A stretch of 43,431 nucleotides of DNA from an uncultured Pelagibacteraceae bacterium. GTDB lineage: Bacteria > Pseudomonadota > Alphaproteobacteria > Pelagibacterales > Pelagibacteraceae. Made by a program: the position numbers and the translations under genes. This document shows, piece by piece, positions 1 to 9,515 of this stretch; the stretch's first letter is position 1; the number at the start of each line of letters is the position of its first letter. The DNA lies in assembly GCA_902541745.1 (NCBI GenBank), contig CACBRW010000006.1:1-43431 (forward strand), written 5' to 3'. The notes beneath the pieces are model-generated. The model saw nothing but the letters and a program-made list of their open reading frames with translations, did no database searches and was not told the DNA's origin.

Positions 1-723
1 GTTTCAGGACTAGATATAATGATAGTAAGAGAGTTAACAGGTGGAATATATTTTGGTGAACCTAGAGGAATAAAGCCAATTGAAAATGGTGAAAGAAAAG
101 GAATTAATACTCATACATATACAACTAGTGAAATTACAAGAGTAGCAAGAGTTGCTTTTGATTTAGCAAGAAAAAGATCAAACAAAGTTACATCATGTGA
201 AAAGTCAAATGTAATGGAAGCCGGACAATTGTGGAAAGAAGAAGTTAAAGAACTTCATGAAAAAGAATACAAAGATGTAGAGTTAAGCCATATGTTAGCA
301 GATAACTGCGCAATGCAACTTTTAAGAAACCCAAAGCAATTTGATGTAATTGTAACCGATAATTTATTTGGGGATATGCTTTCTGATCAAGCTTCGATGT
401 TAACTGGATCTTTAGGTCTTTTGCCGTCAGCGTCTTTGGGTGCAAAAAATAAAGATGGTGAGATGAGAGCAATGTATGAGCCAATACATGGATCGGCTCC
501 TGATATAGCTGGACAAGGTATTGCAAATCCAATTGCTTCTATTCTAAGTTTTGCTATGGCTTTAAGGTACTCTTTAGATCTCGATAAAGAAGCAGATGTT
601 TTAGAAAAGGCAGTTCAAGATGTTCTAAATGATGGTTTAAGAACAAAAGATATAATGTCAGAAGGCATGAAAGAAACGTCTACTTCAGCAATGGGTGATG
701 CGATAATTTCAAAATTGCAATAA
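1..723 (+). CDS. leuB: 3-isopropylmalate dehydrogenase, 5'-truncated by window edge
   Basis: Oxidative decarboxylation of 3-isopropylmalate in cytoplasmic leucine synthesis. The frame is already open at base 1 (it reads [15 protein letters not shown]), so the gene starts upstream and about the last 240 residues are present, against roughly 360 for the family. Visible motifs are [14 protein letters not shown], the substrate-binding [14 protein letters not shown] segment, the metal-binding [12 protein letters not shown] segment and the NAD-binding [15 protein letters not shown] segment near the C-terminus. The last two distinguish the isopropylmalate/isocitrate dehydrogenase family; the short C-terminal region fits LeuB better than isocitrate dehydrogenase. 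dmdC follows after 26 bases on the same strand. Confidence 0.93.
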   Translation, partial: VSGLDIMIVRELTGGIYFGEPRGIKPIENGERKGINTHTYTTSEITRVARVAFDLARKRSNKVTSCEKSNVMEAGQLWKEEVKELHEKEYKDVELSHMLADNCAMQLLRNPKQFDVIVTDNLFGDMLSDQASMLTGSLGLLPSASLGAKNKDGEMRAMYEPIHGSAPDIAGQGIANPIASILSFAMALRYSLDLDKEADVLEKAVQDVLNDGLRTKDIMSEGMKETSTSAMGDAIISKLQ

Positions 724-749
724 AACTAGAATTATTTTAAGGTTTAAAT

Positions 750-2513
750 ATGCCAAGTTATACAGCTCCAGTAAAAGACATGATGTTTCTCTTTGAAAAA
801 TTAAGAGACAATAAAAATTATAATGAACTTGAAAAATATAATGAAGTTAGTTCAGATCTAGTGAAAGATATTTTAGAGGAAGCAGCCAAGATTAATCAAA
901 ATTTAATTTTACCTCTTGCTAAATCAGGAGATGAAAATCCAGCAGTTTTAGAAAATGGTGTTGTCAGAACACCCCCAGGCTACAAAGAAGCGTATCAAAA
1001 ATATATTGAGGATGGTTGGACTTCATTGTCTTGTGATCCAAAATATGGAGGTCAAGGAATGCCAAAAACAGTAAGTGCATTTTTTGATGAAATGCTATCT
1101 TCAGCAAGCTTATCATTTAAATTATATAGTGAACTAAGTATTGGTGCTTATAATTGTATCAATCATCATGCTTCTGATGAAATTAAAAATAAATATTTAC
1201 CAAAAATTGTAGAAGGTAAGTGGAGTGGTACAATGTGTTTAACAGAACCAGTCTGTGGTACTGACCTTGGCTTGTTAAAAACTAAAGCAATTAAACAATC
1301 AGATAATACTTATAAAATCAGTGGTCAAAAAATATTTATAACTTCAGGAGACCATGATTTAACCGAAAATATTATTCACTTAGTTTTGGCAAGATCACCA
1401 GACTCTCCATCTGGTACTAAGGGAATTAGCTTATTTTTAGTTCCAAAATATATTGTGAACCAGGATGGCAGTATTGGTCCAAGAAATGGAATTTCAACTG
1501 GATCAATTGAGAGTAAGATGGGTATTAAAGGTTCAGCAACTTGTGTTTTAAATTTTGATGATGCAATTGGTTACATGATTGGTAACAAAGATAAAGGTCT
1601 TAGTGCAATGTTCACAATGATGAATTTAGAGCGAATAGTTGTAGGCATACAAGGTTTAGGTATTTCTGAAATTGCTTATCAAAATTCACTTTCTTACGCA
1701 AAAGAAAGAAAGCAAGGAAAAACAAATAATTCAAAATCTAATAATGGTGCAGATTTTATAATTGATCATGCAGACATTAGAAGAACTTTACTTAACATGA
1801 AATCAATAATTGAGGGTGAAAGAGCATTATGTTTTTGGCTTTCTCAACAAACAGAAGTAAGTCTTTATCATCCAGACGAAAAAATTAAACAAGCTGCTTT
1901 AGATTACGTTTCATTAATGACGCCTGTGGTTAAATCGCTTTTTACAGATTTAGCTATGGAAATTACTAGCGATGCAATGCAGATACATGGAGGATACGGA
2001 TATACTAAAGACCAAGGTATTGAACAATTATATCGAGATAATCGTATTACCCCAATTTATGAAGGAACAAATTCTGTGCAGGCTGCAGATTTAGTATTTA
2101 GAAAATTATCTAACAAAAACGGCGATGTTATAAATAAGTTTTTACAAATGATTAAATCTGAATGTGAGAGCAAAAATGAAAAAGTAAAAACATTTTCTAA
2201 AGAATTAAACCATTACCTGGATATTTTGTCTAAATTCACGGACTGGATAAATGATAAAAACAAAATCGAAAAGGATGATGTTAGCGCTGCAGCAAATGAT
2301 TATTTGAAAAGCTTAGGTTATGTTTCAATTGCTTATGCTTGGATTAAAATTTTAGAGGTTAGTTTTAATGATTTTAATACAAATAAAGAATTTTATAGTG
2401 ATAAAATAAATACAGCTAAATTTTATTTTGATAAGGTATTGCCTCGGGCTGATTATCATTACAAATCAGCAATCTCAGGAAGCTCAAATATAATGAATTT
2501 TAAGTTTAATTAA
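750..2513 (+). CDS. dmdC: Methylmercaptopropionyl-CoA dehydrogenase (DmdC-type acyl-CoA dehydrogenase)
   Basis: Likely oxidises 3-methylmercaptopropionyl-CoA to methylthioacryloyl-CoA, the third step of the DMSP demethylation pathway. At 587 residues it belongs to the long acyl-CoA dehydrogenase subfamily that includes DmdC, not the usual ~380-residue enzymes. It has the FAD-contact segment CLTEPVCGTDLG, the central IKGSATCVLNFD strand region, the C-terminal MQIHGGYGYTKDQG motif and a candidate catalytic Glu438 in IYEGTNSVQAADL, where DmdC-type enzymes carry the base. An AAGG-like ribosome site lies 7 bases before the ATG. The stop overlaps the dmdB start (TAATG). Family membership is clear from sequence; the DMSP substrate is inferred from dmdB and dmdA alongside. 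A general medium-chain substrate is the alternative. Confidence 0.85.
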   Translation: MPSYTAPVKDMMFLFEKLRDNKNYNELEKYNEVSSDLVKDILEEAAKINQNLILPLAKSGDENPAVLENGVVRTPPGYKEAYQKYIEDGWTSLSCDPKYGGQGMPKTVSAFFDEMLSSASLSFKLYSELSIGAYNCINHHASDEIKNKYLPKIVEGKWSGTMCLTEPVCGTDLGLLKTKAIKQSDNTYKISGQKIFITSGDHDLTENIIHLVLARSPDSPSGTKGISLFLVPKYIVNQDGSIGPRNGISTGSIESKMGIKGSATCVLNFDDAIGYMIGNKDKGLSAMFTMMNLERIVVGIQGLGISEIAYQNSLSYAKERKQGKTNNSKSNNGADFIIDHADIRRTLLNMKSIIEGERALCFWLSQQTEVSLYHPDEKIKQAALDYVSLMTPVVKSLFTDLAMEITSDAMQIHGGYGYTKDQGIEQLYRDNRITPIYEGTNSVQAADLVFRKLSNKNGDVINKFLQMIKSECESKNEKVKTFSKELNHYLDILSKFTDWINDKNKIEKDDVSAAANDYLKSLGYVSIAYAWIKILEVSFNDFNTNKEFYSDKINTAKFYFDKVLPRADYHYKSAISGSSNIMNFKFN

Positions 2514-4129
2514 TGAGCCATTACGATACAAATTTAGATAAAAATAAAGCAAATCACGTACCCCTCACTCCCTTAACTTTTTTAAAAAGAGCAAAAGAAA
2601 TTTACCCAAATTATGAGGCTATAATTTATGAAGAAAGAAATTATACCTGGGCTGAAGTTTATAAAAGAGTTGTAAAATTTGCTAGTGCATTGACAAAAAT
2701 AGGTATTAAAAAAGGTGACACGGTTTCATTCTTAGCTTTCAATACACCTGAGATTTTTGAAGCACACTACTCTGTACCTATGACTGGTGCAGTTCTTAAT
2801 ACTATAAATATAAGATTAGATGCCAAAACAATTTCCTATATTTTAGATCATAGCGAAGCAAAAGTGTTAGTTGTGGATAGACAACTTCATGGAGAGGTAA
2901 AAAAAGCATTAAAAAATCTTAATAAAAAAATAACTATTATTGACATAAACGATAAATATGCTGACCAATTAAAATTGGAAAAAATTGGCGATTTAGAATA
3001 TGAAAGTTTTTTAAATACAGGTGATGAAAATTATCAATGGCAAATGCCTGAAGATGAGTGGCAAGCTATATCACTAAGTTATACATCAGGTACTACAGGA
3101 AATCCTAAAGGTGTTGTCTATCATCATAGGGGAGCATATTTAATGTCTACAGGAAGCTCAGTTGCTTGGAATATGCCAAATAGATTAAATTTTTTAACAG
3201 TTGTACCAATGTTCCATTGCAATGGTTGGTGTTATCCATGGACTGTGCCGATGCTAAACGGAAGAACAATATGTTTAAGAAATATAGATATTAAAAAAAT
3301 TTTTGAACTTATTGATAAATATGAAATCACTCATTTTGGTGGTGCTCCAATAGTATTGAATATGATTACTGGAGCGCCAGAAAGTGATAAGAAAAAATTA
3401 AAACAAAAAGTTTATGTTTTAACTGCTGGTGCTCCTCCACCAAGTATAATTTTTAAAAAAATGAGAGCTCTTGGATTTGAAGTAATGCATGTATATGGTT
3501 TAACAGAAACTTATGGTCATGTAACTCAGTGCGCCTGGAATGATGAATGGAATAATTTTGATGAAGAAAAACAAAACGAGATTAAAGCAAGACAAGGTGT
3601 GAAGTACCCTAATACGGAAGGTGTAGTTGTTTTAGACCCTGAGACAATGAATGAGGTTCCTAGAGATGGAAAGACAATTGGTGAAATCATGATTAGAGGA
3701 AATGTCGTAATGAAGGGATATTTCAAAGATAAAGAGGCTACCGAAAAAGCCATGAAAGATGGTTGGTTTCACAGTGGTGATTTAGCTGTAATGCATTCTG
3801 ATGGCTATATTAAAATACAGGATAGATCAAAAGATATAATTATTTCTGGAGGAGAAAATATTTCTTCAATTGAAATTGAAAATACTTTATCCAAACACCC
3901 ATCCGTTTCGATTGCAGCAGTTGTAGCAAAACCAGACGAAAAATGGGGTGAGGTGCCATGTGCATTTATCGAAGCAGTTAAAGACAAACCAGTTAGCGAG
4001 AAAGAATTAATTGATTTTTGTAAAGAAACTTTAGCAGGATTTAAAGTTCCCAAGAAAGTTGTCTTCTGTGAGTTGCCAAAAACTTCAACAGGAAAAATAC
4101 AAAAGTTTGAATTAAGAAAACAAGTTTAG
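2513..4129 (+). CDS. dmdB: Methylmercaptopropionate-CoA ligase (DmdB-type AMP-forming acyl-CoA synthetase)
   Basis: AMP-forming ligase expected to activate 3-methylmercaptopropionate with CoA and ATP. At 538 residues it is full length for the ANL superfamily. The phosphate-binding motif YTSGTTGNPKG begins at residue 190, the adenylation core YGLTETYGHVT follows in the middle, the hinge region reads GWFHSGDLAVMHSDGYI ... DRSKDIIISGGENIS, and the catalytic lysine of the C-terminal lid is Lys528 in STGKIQKF. The start codon shares bases with the dmdC stop, implying translational coupling. Fatty-acid ligases share these motifs, so the specific substrate rests on the operon context with dmdC and dmdA. 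Confidence 0.85.
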   Translation: MSHYDTNLDKNKANHVPLTPLTFLKRAKEIYPNYEAIIYEERNYTWAEVYKRVVKFASALTKIGIKKGDTVSFLAFNTPEIFEAHYSVPMTGAVLNTINIRLDAKTISYILDHSEAKVLVVDRQLHGEVKKALKNLNKKITIIDINDKYADQLKLEKIGDLEYESFLNTGDENYQWQMPEDEWQAISLSYTSGTTGNPKGVVYHHRGAYLMSTGSSVAWNMPNRLNFLTVVPMFHCNGWCYPWTVPMLNGRTICLRNIDIKKIFELIDKYEITHFGGAPIVLNMITGAPESDKKKLKQKVYVLTAGAPPPSIIFKKMRALGFEVMHVYGLTETYGHVTQCAWNDEWNNFDEEKQNEIKARQGVKYPNTEGVVVLDPETMNEVPRDGKTIGEIMIRGNVVMKGYFKDKEATEKAMKDGWFHSGDLAVMHSDGYIKIQDRSKDIIISGGENISSIEIENTLSKHPSVSIAAVVAKPDEKWGEVPCAFIEAVKDKPVSEKELIDFCKETLAGFKVPKKVVFCELPKTSTGKIQKFELRKQV

Positions 4130-4136
4130 GTAATTT

Positions 4137-4913
4137 TTGAATTTTCAATTAGAAAATAAAAATATTTATGCTTCTGATGCAGGACAGGGTATTGATAAAA
4201 ATAAAGAAACAATAGTATTTCTTCATGGAAGTGGTCTTTCGCATATTGTTTGGTCTCTAACTGAACAGTTTTTTTCAAATAATAATTTTAACGTATTATC
4301 TATAGATCTACCTGGGCACGGTAATTCAGATGGCCCCTGCTTAGATAGTATTGAAAAAATAGCTGATTGGCTGGAACAAGTGTTTGTAAAATTAAATTTA
4401 AAACAACTAATTATTGTTGGGCACTCTCAAGGATGTTTAGAGATACTTGAATATGCATCTAAATATAAAAAAAGATTAAAAAAATTAGTTTTCATTGGTG
4501 GTTCAAATAGAATGCCAGTTCATCCAGATCTAATCGATTTGGCAAAAAATGGAGATACTGATGCTGTTAAATTGATGATGAAGTGGGGTTATGAAGGTTC
4601 AAAAAAATTTATAGGAGGTAATCCAGTGGAAAGAATAATACAGTCACCAAGAGATATTAGAGAAATATTATCAGTAGATTTAATTGCATGTAATAATTAT
4701 ACCAATGGTTCTGATGCTGCTAGATTAATAGACTGTCCCACATTGTTGATATTTGGATCATTAGACAAAATGGTAAATCTAGAGTCAGGTAAAAAGTTTT
4801 CTAATTTCATTAAAAATTCAACAACACATATAATTGAGGGTTGTGGTCATATGATTATGATTGAAAAAGCATTCGAAATGAGAGACAAGGTTTTAGAATT
4901 TTTAAAAAAATGA
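4137..4913 (+). CDS. Alpha/beta hydrolase of unknown substrate inside the DMSP cluster
   Basis: A 258-residue alpha/beta-hydrolase-fold protein with no signal peptide, so probably cytoplasmic. The fold is shown by the oxyanion segment [21 protein letters not shown], the nucleophile elbow GHSQGC with Ser97, the acid Asp210 in FGSLDKMV, and His238 in [11 protein letters not shown], giving a complete catalytic triad. The start codon is TTG seven bases after the dmdB stop; no in-frame ATG is close enough to be an alternative. Its stop overlaps the dmdA start as ATGA, so it is co-translated with the DMSP genes. The substrate is not known from sequence. A thioesterase or esterase acting on a DMSP-pathway intermediate is an inference from position only; it is not homologous to the crotonase-fold hydratase DmdD. 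Confidence 0.85.
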   Translation: MNFQLENKNIYASDAGQGIDKNKETIVFLHGSGLSHIVWSLTEQFFSNNNFNVLSIDLPGHGNSDGPCLDSIEKIADWLEQVFVKLNLKQLIIVGHSQGCLEILEYASKYKKRLKKLVFIGGSNRMPVHPDLIDLAKNGDTDAVKLMMKWGYEGSKKFIGGNPVERIIQSPRDIREILSVDLIACNNYTNGSDAARLIDCPTLLIFGSLDKMVNLESGKKFSNFIKNSTTHIIEGCGHMIMIEKAFEMRDKVLEFLKK

Positions 4914-6019
4914 AAAGTTTTTCAATTGCAAAATCAAGAAGGTTGAGAGGCACTCCTTATACCTCTAGAATAGAAAAACAAGGGGTTACGGCTTATACAA
5001 TATATAATCATATGCTGCTTCCCGCAGCGTTTGGTTCAATTGAGGACTCATACCATCACTTAAAACAGTATGTTCAAATTTGGGATGTAGCTGCTGAAAG
5101 ACAGGTGGAAATTTCTGGTAAAGACTCGGCGAAATTAGTTCAGTTGATGACTTGTAGAGATTTATCTAAATCGAAAGATGGAAGATGTTATTATTGTCCA
5201 ATAATTGATGATAATGCAGGTCTGATTAATGATCCGGTTGTACTTAGATTGAATGAAAATAAATGGTGGGTTTCTCTTGCTGACTCAGATGTAATATTAT
5301 TTGCAAAAGGATTAGCTATTGGAAATAAATTTGACGTAAAGATTTTTGAACCCGATGTTGATATAATGGCTATACAAGGTCCAAAGTCATTTGAATTAAT
5401 GGAAAAAGTTTTTGGAGATAAGATAGTTAATTTAAAATTCTTTGGTTTTGATTATTTTGAATTTGGTGGTGATAAACATTTAATTGCAAGATCTGGTTGG
5501 TCTAAACAAGGTGGTTACGAAATTTATGTTGAGCATAATGTTTCTGGATTAAAATTATATGATCATCTTTTTGAAATTGGAAAAGAATTTAATATCAAAC
5601 CAGGTTGTCCAAATTTAATAGAACGTATTGAAAGTGGATTATTATCGTATGGAAATGATATCGATAATGGAGACAATCCATATGAATGTGGATTTGATAA
5701 ATATATTAACATAGACAGCAAAGTTAATTTTTTAGGCAAAGAGAAATTAAAAAAAATTAAATCTGAAGGAATTAAAAAAAAATTAATGGGGGTAATGCTT
5801 GATATAGATAAAATAAGTATTACAGGATCATTAGACTTAAGTGATCAAGACAATAATATAATTGGAGAATTGAGATCAGCTTGCTATTCACCACATTTCA
5901 AAAAAGTAATTGGTATTGCTATGATGAAAAAATCGCATTGGAATATAGACCAGAACGTAAAAGCAAGCATAAATGGTGAAATTTGTAGTGGTAAAGTTTG
6001 CGATTTACCTTTTATTTAG
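4910..6019 (+). CDS. dmdA: Dimethylsulfoniopropionate demethylase
   Basis: Tetrahydrofolate-dependent enzyme that takes one methyl group from DMSP to give 3-methylmercaptopropionate and 5-methyl-THF. It is a 369-residue member of the GcvT (aminomethyltransferase) fold. The N-terminus ([18 protein letters not shown], then [15 protein letters not shown]) has the form I associate with DmdA and not with glycine-cleavage T-protein; it continues with VWDVAAERQ-like, [16 protein letters not shown] and [13 protein letters not shown] folate-domain motifs. The start overlaps the hydrolase stop (ATGA). Company of dmdB and dmdC, and absence of gcvH or gcvP, support DMSP over glycine cleavage. This is the first-step gene of the pathway although it sits last in the operon. 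Confidence 0.9.
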   Translation: MKSFSIAKSRRLRGTPYTSRIEKQGVTAYTIYNHMLLPAAFGSIEDSYHHLKQYVQIWDVAAERQVEISGKDSAKLVQLMTCRDLSKSKDGRCYYCPIIDDNAGLINDPVVLRLNENKWWVSLADSDVILFAKGLAIGNKFDVKIFEPDVDIMAIQGPKSFELMEKVFGDKIVNLKFFGFDYFEFGGDKHLIARSGWSKQGGYEIYVEHNVSGLKLYDHLFEIGKEFNIKPGCPNLIERIESGLLSYGNDIDNGDNPYECGFDKYINIDSKVNFLGKEKLKKIKSEGIKKKLMGVMLDIDKISITGSLDLSDQDNNIIGELRSACYSPHFKKVIGIAMMKKSHWNIDQNVKASINGEICSGKVCDLPFI

Positions 6020-6034
6020 TATAACAACTTTAAA

Positions 6035-7030
6035 ATGAACATAGCTATAGTAGGTGCAACAGGAAATGTTGGGAGAAAAACTCTTGAAGTATTTGAAAAA
6101 AAAAACTTCAAGTTTGATAATCTATATTTAGTCGCCTCGGAAAAAAGTGCAGGAAAAAAAATCTCTTTTAGAGATAAAGAGTATGTTATTGAAAATTTAG
6201 AGACATATGATTTTTCAAAAGCAGATATAACTTTTTTTGCAGCAGGAGGAAAAATTGCTGAAGAATTTGCAGAAAAGGCTGCCAAGCATACAATTGTAAT
6301 AGATAATTCAAGTTTTTTTAGGATGGATCCTGATGTTCCATTGATCGTTCCACAAGTGAATGCAGCGGAAATTAAAAATATGAAAAAAAATATTATTGCC
6401 AATCCAAATTGTTCTACAGCACAACTTGTTGTAGCGCTTAAACCACTACATAATTTATTCAAAATTAAAAGAGTTGTAGTTTCAACTTACCAATCTGTTT
6501 CAGGTGGTGGCAAAAGTCCAATGGACGAATTAATTGATCAAACTAAACAATATTTAGATGGAAAAAAAATAGAGTCAAAAAATTTTACTAAACAAATCGC
6601 TTTTAATGTTATTCCACATATCGATGTTTTTGCTGATGATGGATATACAAAAGAAGAACTAAAAATGACAAATGAAACAAAAAAAATCTTAGATCAGTCA
6701 ATTGAACTTACAGCTACATGTGTAAGAATTCCTGTTTTAGTATCTCATTCGGAGTCTGTAAATATAGAATTTGAAAAACCATATACTTTAGAAAAAGTGA
6801 GAGATGTTTTAAGTAAAGCAGATGGTTGTGAGGTTATCGATAGAAGAGAAAATGGAGGTTATAGCACACCTTTTGAAGCAGCAGGAAATGATGAGACTTA
6901 CATATCTAGAATTAGAGAGGATAAAACTAAAAAAAATTCACTTAATTTATGGATTGTTTCAGATAACTTATTAAGAGGTGCTGCACTTAATTCTGTTGAA
7001 ATTGCTGAAACAATTATTAATTCAAAATAA
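6035..7030 (+). CDS. asd: Aspartate-semialdehyde dehydrogenase
   Basis: NADPH-dependent reduction of aspartyl phosphate to aspartate semialdehyde, the branch point to lysine/diaminopimelate and homoserine (threonine, methionine). At 331 residues it is full length. The N-terminal dinucleotide fold is GATGNVGRKTLEVF; the catalytic cysteine is Cys126 in NPNCSTAQLV; the C-terminal domain has CVRIPVLVSHSESV, whose His238 matches the family's general base. It lies 15 bases after dmdA and 3 bases before sdhC on one strand, so it may be part of a long transcript. Its homoserine branch is relevant to metX, elsewhere in this window. Confidence 0.95.
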   Translation: MNIAIVGATGNVGRKTLEVFEKKNFKFDNLYLVASEKSAGKKISFRDKEYVIENLETYDFSKADITFFAAGGKIAEEFAEKAAKHTIVIDNSSFFRMDPDVPLIVPQVNAAEIKNMKKNIIANPNCSTAQLVVALKPLHNLFKIKRVVVSTYQSVSGGGKSPMDELIDQTKQYLDGKKIESKNFTKQIAFNVIPHIDVFADDGYTKEELKMTNETKKILDQSIELTATCVRIPVLVSHSESVNIEFEKPYTLEKVRDVLSKADGCEVIDRRENGGYSTPFEAAGNDETYISRIREDKTKKNSLNLWIVSDNLLRGAALNSVEIAETIINSK

Positions 7031-7033
7031 AAT

Positions 7034-7414
7034 ATGGAAAACAGACCTTTATCACCACACATACAGATATATAAATGGCATATTTCTTCATTAGTATCTA
7101 TTTCACATAGAATTACAGGAATAATTAATTTTTTTGCAATTACATTAATTTGTATTTGGTTTGCATTAATGCTTCTAGGAGAAAGTAATTATCAAATTAT
7201 AAAAATTTTTTTAGAAACCTTTTTGGGTAAATTTATTTTAATTGGAATAACCTGGTCATTTAGTTTTCAAATGTTAAGTGAAATAAGACACTTAATTATG
7301 GATTTGGGCTATGGATTTGAATTACAAACAACAAGAATTACAGGTTTGCTAGTTATTTTTGGCTCGATTATTTTAACTATCCTAATTTATATAATTGGCA
7401 GAGGATTAATATAA
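7034..7414 (+). CDS. sdhC: Succinate dehydrogenase cytochrome b556-type subunit SdhC, with altered heme ligand
   Basis: Membrane anchor subunit of complex II in the inner membrane, contributing to the ubiquinone site. At 126 residues with three predicted membrane segments it fits the family. The N-terminal RPLSPHIQIYKW motif and SISHRITG are typical; Ser22 and Arg26 align with the E. coli quinone-site residues Ser27 and Arg31. In the second helix the motif reads FQMLSEIRHLIMD, which aligns with E. coli YHVVVGIRHMMMD, so the heme b axial ligand His84 is replaced here by Gln79, and the following Gly88 by Glu. The stop overlaps the sdhD start (TAATG). Assignment is secure from motif and operon; whether this subunit binds heme is open. 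Confidence 0.93.
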   Translation: MENRPLSPHIQIYKWHISSLVSISHRITGIINFFAITLICIWFALMLLGESNYQIIKIFLETFLGKFILIGITWSFSFQMLSEIRHLIMDLGYGFELQTTRITGLLVIFGSIILTILIYIIGRGLI

Positions 7415-7743
7415 TGCTGCCAGTAACAAAAAAATGGTTATTCTTAAAAATTAGTTCCGCAATCTTATTACCTTTAATGTTTTGGTTTATTATAAATTTA
7501 GTGAATATTTATGATAAAAGTTATTTAGAAATAGTGAATTTTTTAACTACACAACCTTCTAAATTCTTAATCGGGTTATTTTTAGTTATTGCTTATTTTT
7601 TTTCAGCTTTGACAATAAGTGAGGTTTTTGAAGACTATATTAATGACAAAAAAACCAAAAATGCCGCAAACAAAGTCCTAAATTTTTTTGCTATAACAAT
7701 CCCAGTAATTACAATAATTGTAATTTTAAACTTAAATACATGA
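7414..7743 (+). CDS. sdhD: Succinate dehydrogenase membrane anchor SdhD, lacking the heme-ligand histidine
   Basis: Second membrane anchor of complex II, 109 residues with three hydrophobic segments (about residues 12-32, 50-70 and 88-106). It is very divergent and is identified mainly by position between sdhC and sdhA. The conserved pair before the cytoplasmic turn is kept as EDY, with Asp74 and Tyr75 aligning with E. coli Asp82 and Tyr83 of the quinone site. Counting back from that tyrosine, the position of the E. coli heme ligand His71 is Phe63 ([11 protein letters not shown]). The whole protein has no histidine at all. The stop overlaps the sdhA start as ATGA. Confidence 0.88.
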   Translation: MLPVTKKWLFLKISSAILLPLMFWFIINLVNIYDKSYLEIVNFLTTQPSKFLIGLFLVIAYFFSALTISEVFEDYINDKKTKNAANKVLNFFAITIPVITIIVILNLNT

Positions 7744-9515
7744 AAGCATATAATATTATAGATCATGAGTATGATGTTGTTGTACTTGGAGCAGGTGGAT
7801 CAGGTTTAAGAGCGGCAGTAGGGCTTAGCGAAGCCGGCTTAAAAACAGCTTGTATTTCAAAAGTATTTCCAACCAGAAGCCATACATCAGCTGCGCAAGG
7901 CGGAATATCAGCAGCACTTGGAAATATGGGAGAAGATGATTGGAGATGGCACATGTATGACACTGTAAAAGGTGCAGATTGGTTAGGTGATCAAGATAGT
8001 ATTGAGTATCTATGTAAAGAAGCACCTAAAGCAGTTTTGGAATTAGAGAAATATGGAGTTCCATTTAGTAGAACTGAAGAGGGAAAAATTTACCAAAGAC
8101 CATTTGGTGGAATGACAAAAAATTATGGGAACGGAATAGTTCAAAGAACTTGTGCAGCAGCCGATAGAACAGGACATGCTATTTTACACACATTGTATGG
8201 ACAAGCGTTAAAGCATAATACAGAATTTTTTATAGAATATTTTGCATTAGATTTGTTGATGAAGAATGGAGAATGCAAAGGTCTAATTGCTTGGAATTTG
8301 AATGATGGAACAATTCATAGATTTAGAGCACATACAGTAATTATTGCTACAGGTGGTTATGGAAAAGTTTATTATTCAGCAACATCAGCACACACTTGCA
8401 CAGGTGATGGTAATGCAATGGTTTTAAGAGCTGGATTACCGCTTCAAGATATGGAATTTGTTCAATTTCATCCAACAGGAATTTATGGCCATGGTACCTT
8501 AATAACAGAAGGTGCGCGAGGAGAAGGGGGCTATCTTACAAATTCTAAAGGTGAAAGGTTTATGGAAAGGTATGCTCCAAATGCAAAAGATTTGGCATCA
8601 AGAGACGTTGTTAGCAGATCTATGTCTATAGAGATTAATGAAGGAAGAGGTGTTGGAAAAGATCAAGATCATGTTCACTTAAATCTAAGTCACTTGGATA
8701 AAGAAGTTATTGAAAGCAGGCTTCCTGGAATTACTGATGCAGCAAGATTATTTGCAAATGTAGATGTAACTAAAGAACCAATTCCTGTTGTGCCAACAGT
8801 TCATTATAATATGGGTGGTATTCCAACAAACTATAAAGCAGAAGTATTAACTGTAAATGGTTCAGAAAAAACTGTTCCGGGTCTAATGGCTATAGGAGAA
8901 GCGGCATGTGTTTCTGTTCACGGAGCAAATAGACTTGGTTCTAATTCTTTAATTGATTTAGTAGTATTTGGAAGAGCGGCAGCTAAAAGAGCAGCTGAAT
9001 TAGTTAAGCCAGGAACACCTCATGAAGAAATTCCCGAGTCAGAAACACAAAAATGTTTAGATAGATTTGATGAACTTAGAAATGCAGAAGGAGATAACAG
9101 TACTGCAGAACTTAGACTTTCAATGCAAAAAACGATGCAGTCCAAATGTGCAGTTTTTAGAACAGAAAAAAATCTTAAAGAAGGTGTTGATGAGATTAAA
9201 AAAACCTATGATGGTATGGACACAATTTCAGTTAAAGATAGGTCTTTAGTATTTAATACTGATTTAGTTGAAACATTAGAATTTGATAATTTAATAAGAC
9301 AAGCAGTAACTACTGTAGAATCTGCATATCATAGAAAAGAGAGCAGAGGTGCCCATGCGAGAGATGACTATCCAAAAAGAGATGACGAAAAGTTTATGCA
9401 ACATACTCTAGCTTGGTGTGATGGAAAAAATACAAAGATTAGCTACAGAGCAGTACATAAATCAACTTTAACAAATGAAGTTCAATATTTTCCACCACAA
9501 GAGCGAGTATATTAA
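7740..9515 (+). CDS. sdhA: Succinate dehydrogenase flavoprotein subunit
   Basis: Catalytic subunit of complex II, oxidising succinate to fumarate on the cytoplasmic side. At 591 residues it is full length. The FAD-binding motif is [13 protein letters not shown]; His48 in [10 protein letters not shown] matches the histidine that carries covalent FAD; the active-site region is [22 protein letters not shown] split over residues ~240-262; a second conserved block is [19 protein letters not shown]. The C-terminal [15 protein letters not shown] block is standard. It overlaps sdhD by four bases and sdhB by one, implying tightly coupled stoichiometric translation. Confidence 0.98.
   Translation: MKAYNIIDHEYDVVVLGAGGSGLRAAVGLSEAGLKTACISKVFPTRSHTSAAQGGISAALGNMGEDDWRWHMYDTVKGADWLGDQDSIEYLCKEAPKAVLELEKYGVPFSRTEEGKIYQRPFGGMTKNYGNGIVQRTCAAADRTGHAILHTLYGQALKHNTEFFIEYFALDLLMKNGECKGLIAWNLNDGTIHRFRAHTVIIATGGYGKVYYSATSAHTCTGDGNAMVLRAGLPLQDMEFVQFHPTGIYGHGTLITEGARGEGGYLTNSKGERFMERYAPNAKDLASRDVVSRSMSIEINEGRGVGKDQDHVHLNLSHLDKEVIESRLPGITDAARLFANVDVTKEPIPVVPTVHYNMGGIPTNYKAEVLTVNGSEKTVPGLMAIGEAACVSVHGANRLGSNSLIDLVVFGRAAAKRAAELVKPGTPHEEIPESETQKCLDRFDELRNAEGDNSTAELRLSMQKTMQSKCAVFRTEKNLKEGVDEIKKTYDGMDTISVKDRSLVFNTDLVETLEFDNLIRQAVTTVESAYHRKESRGAHARDDYPKRDDEKFMQHTLAWCDGKNTKISYRAVHKSTLTNEVQYFPPQERVY

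Noticed and set aside
4137-4913. The hydrolase as DmdD
   Set aside because: DmdD is a crotonase-fold hydratase; this protein has an alpha/beta-hydrolase nucleophile elbow and triad instead.
4910-6019. GcvT aminomethyltransferase as identity for this gene
   Set aside because: Same fold, but the N-terminal motifs match DmdA and the neighbours are dmdB and dmdC, with no gcvH or gcvP.
6016-6462. Antisense open frame opposite the start of asd
   Set aside because: Phenylalanine/serine-rich mirror of the asd coding frame with no recognisable motif.
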